A stretch of DNA of 64,000 bases from Gordonia sp. ABSL11-1 (GCF_030315685.1 NZ_JASXSI010000024.1:20202-84201), one strand, 5' to 3'; shown: positions 36,215-45,216, counted from the first letter of the stretch. Made by a program: numbers and translations. The notes: generated by a model not told the origin, from the letters alone.

Positions 36215-36942
36215 CGGGTACTCCTCTCGCTGTCTGTGGATGCGTTCCAGGTGCTGTCGATCTCGACGATGTCGGCGGCGCTCAACGCCTGGGACAGACC
36301 GCTCAGCTCGAACAGTGATGCGCCACCGGCGATCGCCTCGCGAATCCTGTTCTCACGTTCGGCGCGACGCTGCGCGCCGTCGAGAGTCGCGGCGGCCGCG
36401 GCGAGCGGTATTCGCAGGACACCGTCGCCGTCGGCGACGATGATGTCGCCGGGCTCGATGTAGACGCCGCCGCATACGATGGGTAGGTTGACTTCCCCGG
36501 GACCCCGCTTGAGCGGTCGTCCCGCGTAGGTTCCGCGGCACCACACCGGGAATCTGCTCTGGACGAGTGCGTCGGAGTCGCGGATCGGGCCATCGGCGAT
36601 GACGCCTTCGGTGCCGAGTTCGGAAGCGGCAAGAGACACGAGTTCGGCGAACAGCGGGGTGTTCGGGTCGCCGGGACTGGTGATCACGAGCACTCGTCCG
36701 GGTCCGGTCAGGCGCAGTGCGCGATGGCCGGCCAGACCGTCGCCAGGGAAGGTGTTCACCGTGATGGCCTGTCCCACCACGGTGATTCCTCGATTGAGTG
36801 CTCGGATCGACGGGTCGAGCAGTGCTGCCCTGCCCGGCATGGTGTCCATGGCCTCGTGCAGGTCGGCGACAGATGACTTGCCGATCGCATCGAGCAGGGT
36901 AGGGTCGCACGCCGGTATACGCGTGTAGATGCGGTGTGACAT
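36211..36942 (-). CDS. RraA-like protein, probable class II pyruvate aldolase (HMG/CHA aldolase family)
   Basis: A 243-residue RraA/dimethylmenaquinone-methyltransferase-like protein. This fold includes 4-hydroxy-4-methyl-2-oxoglutarate and 4-carboxy-4-hydroxy-2-oxoadipate aldolases, which split off pyruvate with a divalent metal. The functional motif DGPIRDS (R121, D122) is intact. GDPNTPLFAELVSLAA gives the loop that holds the substrate, and GVYIEPGDIIVADGDGV near the C-terminus is typical. In an operon with a LigI-like hydrolase and dehydrogenases, a catabolic aldolase is more likely than an RNase E regulator, which actinobacteria would not need in this context. It overlaps neighbours at both ends. 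Confidence 0.85.
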   Translation of the reverse strand: MSHRIYTRIPACDPTLLDAIGKSSVADLHEAMDTMPGRAALLDPSIRALNRGITVVGQAITVNTFPGDGLAGHRALRLTGPGRVLVITSPGDPNTPLFAELVSLAASELGTEGVIADGPIRDSDALVQSRFPVWCRGTYAGRPLKRGPGEVNLPIVCGGVYIEPGDIIVADGDGVLRIPLAAAAATLDGAQRRAERENRIREAIAGGASLFELSGLSQALSAADIVEIDSTWNASTDSERSTR

Positions 36943-37943
36943 CAGCGGTCTCCGTCCAGGTGTGCCCGTGGGTGCTCGAGGACCTCGACATTGACGACAT
37001 GTGCGGGGCGCCGTCCCTCGACGACATCGATCGCGGCTTGCGCGGCGGCCCGGGCCATCCGCTGCCGCGCGAGTTCGGTGCCTCCGCCGACGTGCGGTGA
37101 CAACACGACGCGGTCGCTGCCGAAGAGGGGATCACCGGATCGGGGTGGCTCGTGTTCGAGGACATCGAGACCCGCGCCGCGCAGCTCACCCGCATCCAGC
37201 GAGGCCAGCAGGGCATGCTCGTCGACCACTCCGCCGCGGGCGGTGTTGATCAACACGCAATCGCGGCCGAGCATCTTGAGTTCGTCGGCTCCGATGAGAT
37301 GCCGGGTGTCGGGTGTCAGCGGTACGTGCAGGGACAGGATGTCGCAACGGGGCAGCAGATCGATCAGGTCGACCGCTTTGATGACCCCGGCGGCCGACAT
37401 CTCCTCGGCGGACACGAACGGATCGAGCGCGAGTACGGTGGCGCCGAAACCGGCGATGCATATCTGGGCAACGCGCCGCGCGATGTGGCCGAAACCGACC
37501 AGACCGACGGTGGCTTCCGACAGATCCCCGAGGATCACCTCGCCGGGGCGTCGGAACTCGGCGTTGCGCACCCGCGCATCCGTTCTCGGAATCTGATGCA
37601 GCACAGCGAGCATGAGTGCGACGGCGTGCTCGGCGACACTACCGGCATTGGCGTCGCCGCTGTTGGCCACGACGACGCCGAGTTCGGTGGCGGCTGCGAC
37701 ATCGACCGAATCGAGGCCGGCCCCGTGCTTGGCGATCACCCGCAGATCCGTACTGCGCCGCAGTGCGTCCGCGGTGATCGGCGCCGATCGCATGATCACC
37801 GCGTCCGCGGAGGCGACGGCGTCGTCGAGGGTGTGCTGATCGAGGTAGCTGTCATAGTCGTTGCGCACCTCGAACACGGTGGCCAACAGATCGATGCCGA
37901 CCTGGTGGATGGGTTCGGTGACGACCGCGACTGGCTTGGTCAT
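36942..37943 (-). CDS. D-2-hydroxyacid dehydrogenase (phosphoglycerate-dehydrogenase-like)
   Basis: A 333-residue NAD-dependent D-isomer-specific 2-hydroxyacid dehydrogenase. The Rossmann motif GFGHIA lies at 150-155, and the catalytic Arg/Glu/His are visible as R237 (NTARGG), E265 (EHEPP) and H284 (SPHVGG). The enzyme interconverts a 2-oxoacid and a D-2-hydroxyacid. No ACT or other regulatory domain follows, so this is not full-length serine-pathway SerA. The gene shares one base with the RraA-like gene and overlaps the amidohydrolase gene by 4 bp. It could supply or remove a 2-oxoacid for the large oxidoreductase of the same operon. Confidence 0.92.
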   Translation of the reverse strand: MTKPVAVVTEPIHQVGIDLLATVFEVRNDYDSYLDQHTLDDAVASADAVIMRSAPITADALRRSTDLRVIAKHGAGLDSVDVAAATELGVVVANSGDANAGSVAEHAVALMLAVLHQIPRTDARVRNAEFRRPGEVILGDLSEATVGLVGFGHIARRVAQICIAGFGATVLALDPFVSAEEMSAAGVIKAVDLIDLLPRCDILSLHVPLTPDTRHLIGADELKMLGRDCVLINTARGGVVDEHALLASLDAGELRGAGLDVLEHEPPRSGDPLFGSDRVVLSPHVGGGTELARQRMARAAAQAAIDVVEGRRPAHVVNVEVLEHPRAHLDGDR

Positions 37944-38857
37944 GAGTGGGCTCCTTCCCTGGGATTGTCAAGTGGCCGCTGATCGAGCGGCCGGTAGAAG
38001 TTGGTGGGATTGGTGTGCAGGATCTTCGTGACGGCCGACATGTCGCCCGCCCAGTCGGCGACGAGGTCCAACAGGGCACCGTCGTCGGGAAGCTCCTCGT
38101 CGGGCCGCATGGGGTGCGGCCAATCCGAACCCCAGACCACCCGGTCCGGGCAATGACGCACGAGGGCGCGAGCGTACGGTGCCGACGCGGCATACGGCGG
38201 ACCGTCTGGGTCGATCTGATAGGGGTGGGAGAGTTTGACGTATCGATCCGGCCCCGTGAGCAGCTCGAGCAGCGCCGTGAAGCCTCGTGACGACGTGGAC
38301 TCACCCGCCCGCGGGCTCCCCATCGACTCGATCATCACCGGGACCGGCAGGTGCGTGAGTACCTCTGCCAACACCGCGATTTCGTCGATGCCCTCGACCC
38401 GCAGATCGAGGTGCCAGCCGAGGTGGGCCAAGCGGGCGGCGGTATCGACGAGTTCCGCGGGGTCACGGCCGTGACTCCATACGACCCGCAGCCCGATCAC
38501 TCCTCGGCGTGACATCGATTCGAGCGTGCCGGGCGTTTCGCCGTGGACGTCGATGTCGACGACACCGACGAGACGGGCGGGTGCGTGGTCGAGGGCGTGG
38601 AGCAGACACGAGTTGTCGCGACCGTAGACCGACGGCTGCACGAGGACCCCGTACTCGATGCCGAGTGCGTCGAGGACCGCGAGGTAGCGATCGACATCCT
38701 GGGTCGGCGCGTCGTAACGGCGATCGGGACTCTGGGGGAAGGACTCCGGCGGGCCGAAAACGTGTGCGTGGGTGTCCCACGATCGGTCGGGAACCGCGAA
38801 CGACGTCGGGGCCACCGTGGCGCGGGCCGGGCGAATGACCGGGCGGTTGACGTTCAT
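37940..38857 (-). CDS. Amidohydrolase-fold lactonase-like protein (LigI/PDC-hydrolase family)
   Basis: A 305-residue TIM-barrel hydrolase resembling 2-pyrone-4,6-dicarboxylate lactonase (LigI) and related lactone or amide hydrolases. The N-terminal HxH is H30/H32 (WDTHAHVFGP), and the C-terminal Asp is D245 in VWGSDWPHP. The mid-barrel strand that usually reads xxDHxG reads MIESMG here, so the expected histidine at about 178 is a serine. The change suggests an altered active site or substrate. The stop overlaps the dehydrogenase start, and the start overlaps the large oxidoreductase stop by 4 bp. It probably opens a cyclic ester or similar ring-cleavage product. Confidence 0.86.
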   Translation of the reverse strand: MNVNRPVIRPARATVAPTSFAVPDRSWDTHAHVFGPPESFPQSPDRRYDAPTQDVDRYLAVLDALGIEYGVLVQPSVYGRDNSCLLHALDHAPARLVGVVDIDVHGETPGTLESMSRRGVIGLRVVWSHGRDPAELVDTAARLAHLGWHLDLRVEGIDEIAVLAEVLTHLPVPVMIESMGSPRAGESTSSRGFTALLELLTGPDRYVKLSHPYQIDPDGPPYAASAPYARALVRHCPDRVVWGSDWPHPMRPDEELPDDGALLDLVADWAGDMSAVTKILHTNPTNFYRPLDQRPLDNPREGAHS

Positions 38858-41800
38858 GCTGTCACCGCCGCGACGGCGGCACCACGCAACTCGGCCAGGC
38901 GCCTGTGGTAGTCGGCCACGTTGTGCAGCTTGACCTGCTCATAGCCGCGCACCATGTCCGGGAGCTGCGCGATGGTGATCGCGTGCGCATGATTGGCCGG
39001 TGTGAGGGTCGCGGCCAGTTCACGGAGCACGGCTTCGAACTCGGCCACCAACTCTCGTTCGACGCGGCGCACGTGGGCGCGGCCGAACGGATCGAGAGCC
39101 GTTCCGCGCAGGCGCCGGCTGGCTGCCAGAGCTCTCAGCACCGGCCGCGACCACGGGCCGAGGCTGATCTTGTGCTTCATCCCGAGTTCTCGCAGCATCG
39201 GCGGATGCAGTCGATAGGAGACTTTCGCTCCTGGGCCGACGATGCCGGTCGCGGCGTCGGTTCCGGCGGGCCCGAGCAGCAGCCGCGCGACCTCGTACTC
39301 GTCCTTGTAGGCCATCAGCTTGTGCAACGACCAGGCTGCCGCCTCGGCCAGGCCGGTCTCGCCGGGTGTTGCCTGTTCCTCGGCGGATCTGACCAGTTCG
39401 ACGAGGTCGGCGTAGCGCTGGGCGTAGGCCGCGTTCTGGAAGCTGATCAGTTCGCCGACCCGGATGTCGACCAGTCGTTCCAGTTCGCTGCCCGAGGTGG
39501 TGTGCACTCGAGCCGCGATCGCTCGGCCGCGCGGCGAGAGAACATTGTCGGGGGAGCCGGCGGTGCCGACGGCCGCCGCGAACGCGTCCGGATCGGCCAC
39601 GAACTGTCGGCCACGACGAAACGCCTGCAGGTTGGCATCGACCTTGACCCCGTTGAGGCGCAACGCCTCTTCGATGCTCGACGCGGGAATCGGGATGGCG
39701 CCCTTCTGGTATGCGATACCCGCGAGGAGAACGTTGGCGTACTGCTCGTCGCCCAGCAATGTCTCGGACGCGGATCGGGCGTCGAGGAACAGACCACCGG
39801 GTGACGTTGCGGCACGGATCTTCTCGATGGTCGCGGTGTCGTCGGGAAACGTGATCGCTGTGTCGACGACCATACTGCCGGTGGGAACCTTCGACGAGGA
39901 GACGACGGCTGTCGTGTGCTCTGGCGAGGCCACCGAGAGATAGGCGTCACCCGCGCCGACGAGCAGATCACATGCGAGGTACAGGTCGCACTCGCCAGCG
40001 GCGAGCTTGTGCGCGGCCGGTTCGTCGTGTGAGGACAGTCGCAGATCGGAGACCACCGCCCCGCCCTTCTGCGCCAGACCCGTCTGGTCCAGGGCGCGCA
40101 CCGACAGACCCGCGAGAGTTGCTGCCTGACCGAGGGTTTGGGCCAGAGTGACCACCCCGGTCCCGCCTACGCCGGTGATACGGATCGCATGGGCATGCCG
40201 CGGCGACGAGGGAAGTGGGTCTTTGAACGCGTCGGCGTCGAGCGTTTCGGTGCGGAGAGACGGTGCGGCGGGCTGTGTCCCGGCCTTCGGTACGGTGACC
40301 GTCATGAACGCCGGGCAGTCGCCGTCGAGGCAGGTGTAGTCGCGGTTACACGACGATTGGTCGATCGCGGTCTTACGGCCGAACTCGGTCGGAACAGGCT
40401 GCACCGAGAGACAGTTCGACTTGCGGCCGCAGTCGCCGCAGCCCTCGCATACGCGCTCGTTGATGACCACTGTTTTCTCCGGCTGTGGCGCCAGCCGGCG
40501 GCGACGCTTGCGGCGCAACTCGGTGGCACATTCCTGATCATGAATCAGCACGGTCACACCCGCGGTGGCGGCGAGTGCGCGTTGGGCATCGTCGAGCCGA
40601 TCGCGGTCCATCACGTCGACGCCGCGTGGGAGCCGAATGCGCCGATACCGTTTGGTGTCGTCGGTGGTGACGATGATCCGGGCGACCCCTTCGGCCAGCA
40701 GCGCGCGGCAGATCTGCGGCACCGTCATGAGTCCAACCGCCTGCTGGCCGCCGGTCATTGCCACCGCGGAGTTGTAGAGCAGCTTGTAGGTGATGTTCAC
40801 CTCGCCCGCGATCGCTGCCCTGATCGCGAGGCTGCCCGAATGGTGGAAGGTGCCGTCGCCGAGATTCTGGAAGAGGTGATCATGATCGACGAAGGGCTGC
40901 ATACCGATCCACTGTGCGCCCTCGCCGCCCATCTGGGTCAGACCGGTGACATCACCGACGATCGACGGATCCATCATCGCCACCATGGCGTGACAGCCGA
41001 TTCCGGCACCCACCAGAGACCCGGTGGGTACCCGCGTCGACGAGTTGTGCGGACACCCCGAGCAGAAGTACGGGGTGCGGGCGAGCAACGGCAACGACCG
41101 CAGCGGTCCCGGCACCGGCCGTGTCGCGGAGCCCGCCGAGCGCACGCCGGGGAAATCGTCGCGGGCGCCCAGCCGTCGGGTGAGCCCGGCGATGACTTTG
41201 TCGACGTCGAGTTCACCGTCGACCGGGAACAGTGCGGTGCCGGCCGGGTCGCGTTTGCCACTGATGTGTGGCCTGTGCGTACTCGCGTACAGCGCGTCTT
41301 TCATCGCGGTTTCGATGAACGCCCGCTTCTCCTCGACGACGATGACTTCGTCGAGCCCGTCGGCGAACTCGCGAATCTGCGCCGGATCGAGCGGGAACAC
41401 CATCCGTAACTGCAACAGGCGCAGCGATGAACCCTCGGGGCTGTCGGCGGTGAGCCCGAGTCGATCGAGCGCGGCCCGCACGTCGAGGTACGTCTTGCCG
41501 GCGGCAACGATACCGACGCGTTGTCCGGGCCGGCGCCGATGGATTCGGTTGAGGGCGTGATGGATGCCGTAGGTCCTCGCGGCCTCGAGGCGGGTCGTCT
41601 CACGGCTGCGTTCGAGCGTGCCGATGACGGGCTGCGCCAGTTTTGCCGAGATGACGTGGTCGACGACGGCCTCCGGTGGGGGGTCGGGCAGCGTTGTGTG
41701 GGTGCCGAGCCGCACTGAACCGAAGCCGTCCGCGACATTCGTGGCGATCTTCATACCGACCCACAGGCCACTCGTGCGCGACATGGCCACCGCGTGCAGC

Positions 41801-42387
41801 CCGAGGTCGAGTGCCTCCTGGGGGTCGGCCGGGTACAGCACGGGCATGCCGAGTTCGGCGAGAAGGGCTTCCGACGCGCCGGGCACGGTGGAGGACTTTG
41901 CCGACGGATCGTCGCCGACGAGGGCGACCGCGCCTCCGGTCGGAGCCGTGCCCATCAGATTCGCGTGTCGCAGAGCGTCACTCGCACGATCGAGCCCCGG
42001 GCTCTTGCCGTACCAGAAGCCGACGACGCCGTCTACGGTCTTGTCCTCGGCCTGCGATGCGAGCTGCGATCCCTGAACCGCGGTGGCCGCGAGCTCTTCG
42101 TTGACCGCGGGCCGGAACACCAGTCCCGTCTCGTCGATGAGGTCTTGATGGCGTTGCAGTTCCAGGTCGTAACCGGCGAGCGGTGAGCCCTCGTATCCCG
42201 AGATGAACACGCGCGTGGCCCTGCCCGCGCGGTGCTCCGCGCGCAGGGCATCGAACGGGAGTCGCACCAGGGCTTGTAGACCGGTGAGCTGGACTGTGCC
42301 GTGCTCGGCCCGGTACCGCTCGTCGAGTGCGGAAGGTGTTGGTGTACTTGATGACACGGCCGGGGCTGCGGCGGTATCGGCGGTCAT
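38854..42387 (-). CDS. Giant single-chain indolepyruvate/2-oxoacid:ferredoxin oxidoreductase
   Basis: A 1177-residue fusion of alpha, beta and gamma parts that oxidatively decarboxylates a 2-oxoacid (typically arylpyruvate or branched-chain) to acyl-CoA with ferredoxin as acceptor. The N-terminal pyrimidine-binding half has FISGYEGSPLAGYD. The thiamine diphosphate site lies at about 440-550 (GCPHNSSTRVP, GDGTFHHSG and a downstream Asn). A cysteine-rich cluster region at about 640-695 has VCEGCGDCGRKSNC, and the C-terminal gamma-type domain begins near 739 (GVGGTGVVTLAQ). The ATG at 42387 is preceded by GAGGAG; the longer open frame upstream runs through the NTF2-like gene. It is the central enzyme of the eight-gene operon. 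Confidence 0.93.
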   Translation of the reverse strand: MTADTAAAPAVSSSTPTPSALDERYRAEHGTVQLTGLQALVRLPFDALRAEHRAGRATRVFISGYEGSPLAGYDLELQRHQDLIDETGLVFRPAVNEELAATAVQGSQLASQAEDKTVDGVVGFWYGKSPGLDRASDALRHANLMGTAPTGGAVALVGDDPSAKSSTVPGASEALLAELGMPVLYPADPQEALDLGLHAVAMSRTSGLWVGMKIATNVADGFGSVRLGTHTTLPDPPPEAVVDHVISAKLAQPVIGTLERSRETTRLEAARTYGIHHALNRIHRRRPGQRVGIVAAGKTYLDVRAALDRLGLTADSPEGSSLRLLQLRMVFPLDPAQIREFADGLDEVIVVEEKRAFIETAMKDALYASTHRPHISGKRDPAGTALFPVDGELDVDKVIAGLTRRLGARDDFPGVRSAGSATRPVPGPLRSLPLLARTPYFCSGCPHNSSTRVPTGSLVGAGIGCHAMVAMMDPSIVGDVTGLTQMGGEGAQWIGMQPFVDHDHLFQNLGDGTFHHSGSLAIRAAIAGEVNITYKLLYNSAVAMTGGQQAVGLMTVPQICRALLAEGVARIIVTTDDTKRYRRIRLPRGVDVMDRDRLDDAQRALAATAGVTVLIHDQECATELRRKRRRRLAPQPEKTVVINERVCEGCGDCGRKSNCLSVQPVPTEFGRKTAIDQSSCNRDYTCLDGDCPAFMTVTVPKAGTQPAAPSLRTETLDADAFKDPLPSSPRHAHAIRITGVGGTGVVTLAQTLGQAATLAGLSVRALDQTGLAQKGGAVVSDLRLSSHDEPAAHKLAAGECDLYLACDLLVGAGDAYLSVASPEHTTAVVSSSKVPTGSMVVDTAITFPDDTATIEKIRAATSPGGLFLDARSASETLLGDEQYANVLLAGIAYQKGAIPIPASSIEEALRLNGVKVDANLQAFRRGRQFVADPDAFAAAVGTAGSPDNVLSPRGRAIAARVHTTSGSELERLVDIRVGELISFQNAAYAQRYADLVELVRSAEEQATPGETGLAEAAAWSLHKLMAYKDEYEVARLLLGPAGTDAATGIVGPGAKVSYRLHPPMLRELGMKHKISLGPWSRPVLRALAASRRLRGTALDPFGRAHVRRVERELVAEFEAVLRELAATLTPANHAHAITIAQLPDMVRGYEQVKLHNVADYHRRLAELRGAAVAAVTA

Positions 42388-42389
42388 TG

Positions 42390-42968
42390 TCAGGGCTCCT
42401 CGGTGAGTGTTGCGGCGACGGTTCGGTAGGCGAGATCCTCGCGACTGGCGGACGGGCGCAGCCATTGATTCTCGGCAGACGGGAATCCGGTCGGCTCGAT
42501 GGGAATGCTGAAGTTGCGCAAGAAGTCTCGACGGAGTATCCGCCACTCGCCGTGGCGCCGCTCGAAGACATCGTGATACCGGTTGGAGTTCAACCAGTTC
42601 AGTTCGGGATCGTCACCGGGCTCGGCCCAGTAGAACGAGAACTGATAGGTCTCCGCGACTGCTCGGTTGGCGTCGACCTCGATGAGCATGTTGCACAGGT
42701 GGTGTTGTGATCCGGTGAACTCGCCGAAGCCTTCCCATTCCTGGTCGAAGAACTGCTCGGCGGTTCCGGTATGCAGGCGTCCACCTCGTCCGACATGTAC
42801 GTCGATGGCGCCGGGCCAAAAACAGGACAGGGTCATCTCTTTGTCGAGCCGATCGACTCCTCGGCAGTAGCGACACATGAGTTCGTAGATCTCCTGCTTG
42901 TCGAGCAGGGCCTGCAGGGCGCGTGCGCGATTGTCGCCGGTGGTCTCCGATCCGGAGTGCCGCATCAT
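42390..42968 (-). CDS. NTF2/SnoaL-like family protein
   Basis: A 192-residue cone-fold protein of the NTF2-like superfamily, which covers ketosteroid-isomerase-like and SnoaL-like enzymes and dioxygenase small-subunit relatives. The helix with LLDKQEIYELMCRYCRGVDRLDKEM, the strand region SQHHLCNMLIEV and ERRHGEWRILRRDFLRNF near the end are typical. No catalytic assignment can be made. It could be a dehydratase or isomerase acting on the product of the monooxygenase whose gene overlaps it by 4 bp, or a binding protein. It ends 2 bp before the large oxidoreductase start. Confidence 0.83.
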   Translation of the reverse strand: MMRHSGSETTGDNRARALQALLDKQEIYELMCRYCRGVDRLDKEMTLSCFWPGAIDVHVGRGGRLHTGTAEQFFDQEWEGFGEFTGSQHHLCNMLIEVDANRAVAETYQFSFYWAEPGDDPELNWLNSNRYHDVFERRHGEWRILRRDFLRNFSIPIEPTGFPSAENQWLRPSASREDLAYRTVAATLTEEP

Positions 42969-44377
42969 GCCGATGCGCCGGCGATCGATCGTGCGGCCGA
43001 GCCGAGCGCAGGGACGGACCGGCGGAACGACGCGCCGACGTGGGTCTCCGCGAGGCGTGCTCCGCCCCCCTCGGTGAGATTACCGCGCAATGTGTCCGCC
43101 GAGTACCGGGTGGGGATGCGTTTGCGGCGCTGGAGTTCTGGCACAACAAGGTCGACGAAGTCCGGCAGAGTTCGTAGCGGGAGATTGTCGTAGACGTTGA
43201 ACCCGTCGATGTCGGCGTCGTCCAGCAGTTGTTCCAACCGATCGGCGACAGTGGTCGGCGAACCGACGATCATGATGCCCCCGAGCGATTCGGCGAGCCG
43301 CGCACCCACCTCTCGCGGAGTCCACTCGCGATCGGTGTCACCAACGGTGAATCTCTCCAGCAGCGAGCGGATTCCGTCGGTGTCGATGTATTGCAGAGGG
43401 GCGTCGATGTCGATGGACCCGAAGTCCACCTGCATCAACGACGCGTGCCGGACGAGGGTGCCCTCGGCGCTCACATAGTTCAGTTGCTGCTGGAACTTGG
43501 CTTGTGCTTCCTCGTCGGTGGGCGCGACGACGACCGAGACCCCGGCGATGAACTTCAGGTCGTGTGGTGACCGGCCGCGCGCCAAGGCCAGCTTCTTGGT
43601 CTCGGTCGTCGACTTCCGCAGTGACTTCACGTCGGTGCCGACGAGGAAGACGGCCTCCGCATGCTTCACGGCGAACTCCTGGCCCGCCGACGACGCGCCT
43701 GCCTGGAAAAGAGCGGGCGTACGCTGCGGAGACGGCTCGCACATGAACGCGTCCGGCACCGAGAAGTAGGGTCCCATGTGCTCGATGGGATGCACCTTGG
43801 TCGGGTCTGTGTAGATGCCGCGGGCGGCGTCGCGGATGACGGCGTCGTCTTCCCAGCTGCCCTCCCACAGCTTGTAGACAACATCCATGAACTCGTCGGC
43901 GATCACATAGCGCTCGTCGTGCGGGACCTGACGATCGAGACCCAGATTGCGTGCCGCAGACGCAGTGGCGGATGTGACGACGTTCCAACCCACCCGGCCA
44001 CCTGTGAGGTGATCGAGGGTCGTCATCCGGCGAGCGAAGCTGTAGGGCTTCTCATAGGTCGTCGACGCGGTGAGAGCGAAGCCGAGGTGCGTGGTGGCTG
44101 CGGCCATCGCCGACACCGCCATCGCCGGATCGTTCAACGGGACTGCGACGGCCTCTCGCAGGCTCGCGTCCGCCGATCCCTCGTAGACATCGTTGAGACC
44201 GGGGAAGTCGGCGATGAACAAGCTGTCGAAAACGCCGCGTTCCAGCGTTCGCGCAGTGCTGATCCAGTAGTCGAGATCGCGGTAGCGGTGTTCCTGGTTA
44301 TACGGATTGCGCCACGTACCGATGGCTGTGTGTCCGACACCGGAGATCTTGAAAGCATGCAGGTGGATGCGCTTCAT
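42965..44377 (-). CDS. LLM-class flavin-dependent monooxygenase, first gene of the eight-gene operon
   Basis: A 470-residue NtaA/SnaA/DszA-type oxygenase. MKRIHLHAFKISG opens the protein; GVFDSLFIADFPG (48-60) and LDHLTGGRVGWNVVTSA (121-137) are the family blocks. The ATG at 44377 follows AAAGG at suitable distance and is preferred to an in-frame extension to 44509, which would cross the operator and the divergent regulator's promoter. It uses reduced flavin, probably from the reductase encoded at the far end of the same operon. It probably carries out the first oxygenation in the pathway. Confidence 0.92.
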   Translation of the reverse strand: MKRIHLHAFKISGVGHTAIGTWRNPYNQEHRYRDLDYWISTARTLERGVFDSLFIADFPGLNDVYEGSADASLREAVAVPLNDPAMAVSAMAAATTHLGFALTASTTYEKPYSFARRMTTLDHLTGGRVGWNVVTSATASAARNLGLDRQVPHDERYVIADEFMDVVYKLWEGSWEDDAVIRDAARGIYTDPTKVHPIEHMGPYFSVPDAFMCEPSPQRTPALFQAGASSAGQEFAVKHAEAVFLVGTDVKSLRKSTTETKKLALARGRSPHDLKFIAGVSVVVAPTDEEAQAKFQQQLNYVSAEGTLVRHASLMQVDFGSIDIDAPLQYIDTDGIRSLLERFTVGDTDREWTPREVGARLAESLGGIMIVGSPTTVADRLEQLLDDADIDGFNVYDNLPLRTLPDFVDLVVPELQRRKRIPTRYSADTLRGNLTEGGGARLAETHVGASFRRSVPALGSAARSIAGASA

Positions 44378-44443
44378 ATCGACGCCTTTCGGGAAGTCGT
44401 GGGGTGGCTCATGACGGGACTCTAGGTGTGACCTAGATCGCGT

Positions 44444-44463
44444 ACTGTCAAAGATGTGACAGT
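44444..44463. promoter_or_regulatory. Perfect Crp/Fnr-type palindrome ACTGTCA-N6-TGACAGT
   Basis: Seven-base perfect inverted repeat arms (ACTGTCA at 44444-44450, TGACAGT at 44457-44463) with a six-base spacer. The layout fits a Crp/Fnr dimer, though the bases differ from the classical TGTGA-N6-TCACA. It lies between the divergent monooxygenase operon (start 44377) and the Crp/Fnr gene (start 44479), close to the latter's start, where it could autoregulate. A degenerate copy lies at 45197-45216. Confidence 0.7.
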
Positions 44464-44478
44464 TCGGCAGATGGTCGG

Positions 44479-45192
44479 ATGAGGCCCATGCAGCCACACC
44501 GCGGCGCACCGGGGTCGAGTCCGCGCGTCACGCACAGCCGGAGGTTGGATTTCTTCGAATACCTCACGCCCGAGGCGAAGCGGGACTTCGACGCGGCCGC
44601 CACGGTGCGGCGGTTCGACGCGGACGAGAGCATCTATCTGCAGGACGACCGCCACCATCTGATGTACCGCCTGGTGGCCGGCCGGATCTGGTTGTCGTAC
44701 ACGACCGTGGACGGCCGAGAGCACCTGGCCGGTCTCCTCGGTCCGGGGGAGTGCTTCGGGATCAGCCCGCTCATCGACGGCGAGGGAGTACCCCAGAACG
44801 CCACCGCACGTACGCCGGTGACCGTGCAGGTTCTGGACGAGCCGACCTTGGCCAGGCTGCGCGCCGCTCATCGCTCGATGGACGAAGCGATCATGCGATC
44901 ACTGTTGCGCGACATTCGTATCCTCAGCAGTGAACTCTCGTCGGCGTCGCTGGCGGGTCTGCGGTCGCGACTGGCCGGGCGGCTACTCGCGCTCGCCGGC
45001 CGAGGTCCCCACGGCGGTCCGGTGGTGAGACTGACCCAGGCGGAGCTGGCCGGCGTGCTGGGAGTCTCGCGCCAGACCCTCAATCGGCAGTTGCGGCAGC
45101 TCGAGGCCGACGGCGTCGTCGCGCTCAGCTACGGCGAAGTACACCTTCTCGAGGTCTCGGTGCTACGCGACCTCGCATCGGACCTCGACTGA
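44479..45192 (+). CDS. Crp/Fnr-family transcriptional regulator
   Basis: A 237-residue regulator with an N-terminal cyclic-nucleotide-binding-like beta roll (about 25-145) and a C-terminal helix-turn-helix (about 185-215). GLLGPGECFGISPLIDG gives the roll's conserved turns, LLRDIRILSSEL starts the dimer helix and LTQAELAGVLGVSRQTLNRQL is the recognition unit. No N-terminal cysteine cluster for Fe-S sensing is seen. The effector is unknown; the cAMP-contact residues cannot be judged by eye. It is divergent from the eight-gene operon and 82 bp ahead of the MHS transporter gene. Matching palindromes lie on both sides of it. Confidence 0.91.
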   Translation: MRPMQPHRGAPGSSPRVTHSRRLDFFEYLTPEAKRDFDAAATVRRFDADESIYLQDDRHHLMYRLVAGRIWLSYTTVDGREHLAGLLGPGECFGISPLIDGEGVPQNATARTPVTVQVLDEPTLARLRAAHRSMDEAIMRSLLRDIRILSSELSSASLAGLRSRLAGRLLALAGRGPHGGPVVRLTQAELAGVLGVSRQTLNRQLRQLEADGVVALSYGEVHLLEVSVLRDLASDLD

Positions 45193-45196
45193 TAAG

Positions 45197-45216
45197 AATG
45201 TCACTTAGGCGACAGT
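45197..45216. promoter_or_regulatory. Second, degenerate copy of the Crp/Fnr-type operator
   Basis: AATGTCA (45197-45203), a six-base spacer and CGACAGT (45210-45216). Twelve of the fourteen arm positions agree with the perfect palindrome at 44444-44463, and the spacer length is the same. It lies between the regulator's stop and the MHS transporter start at 45275, so the transporter probably belongs to the same regulon. Confidence 0.6.

Noticed and set aside
40138..41409. A 423-codon open frame on the plus strand
   Set aside because: It lies antisense to the central part of the 2-oxoacid:ferredoxin oxidoreductase gene, with composition typical of a shadow frame.
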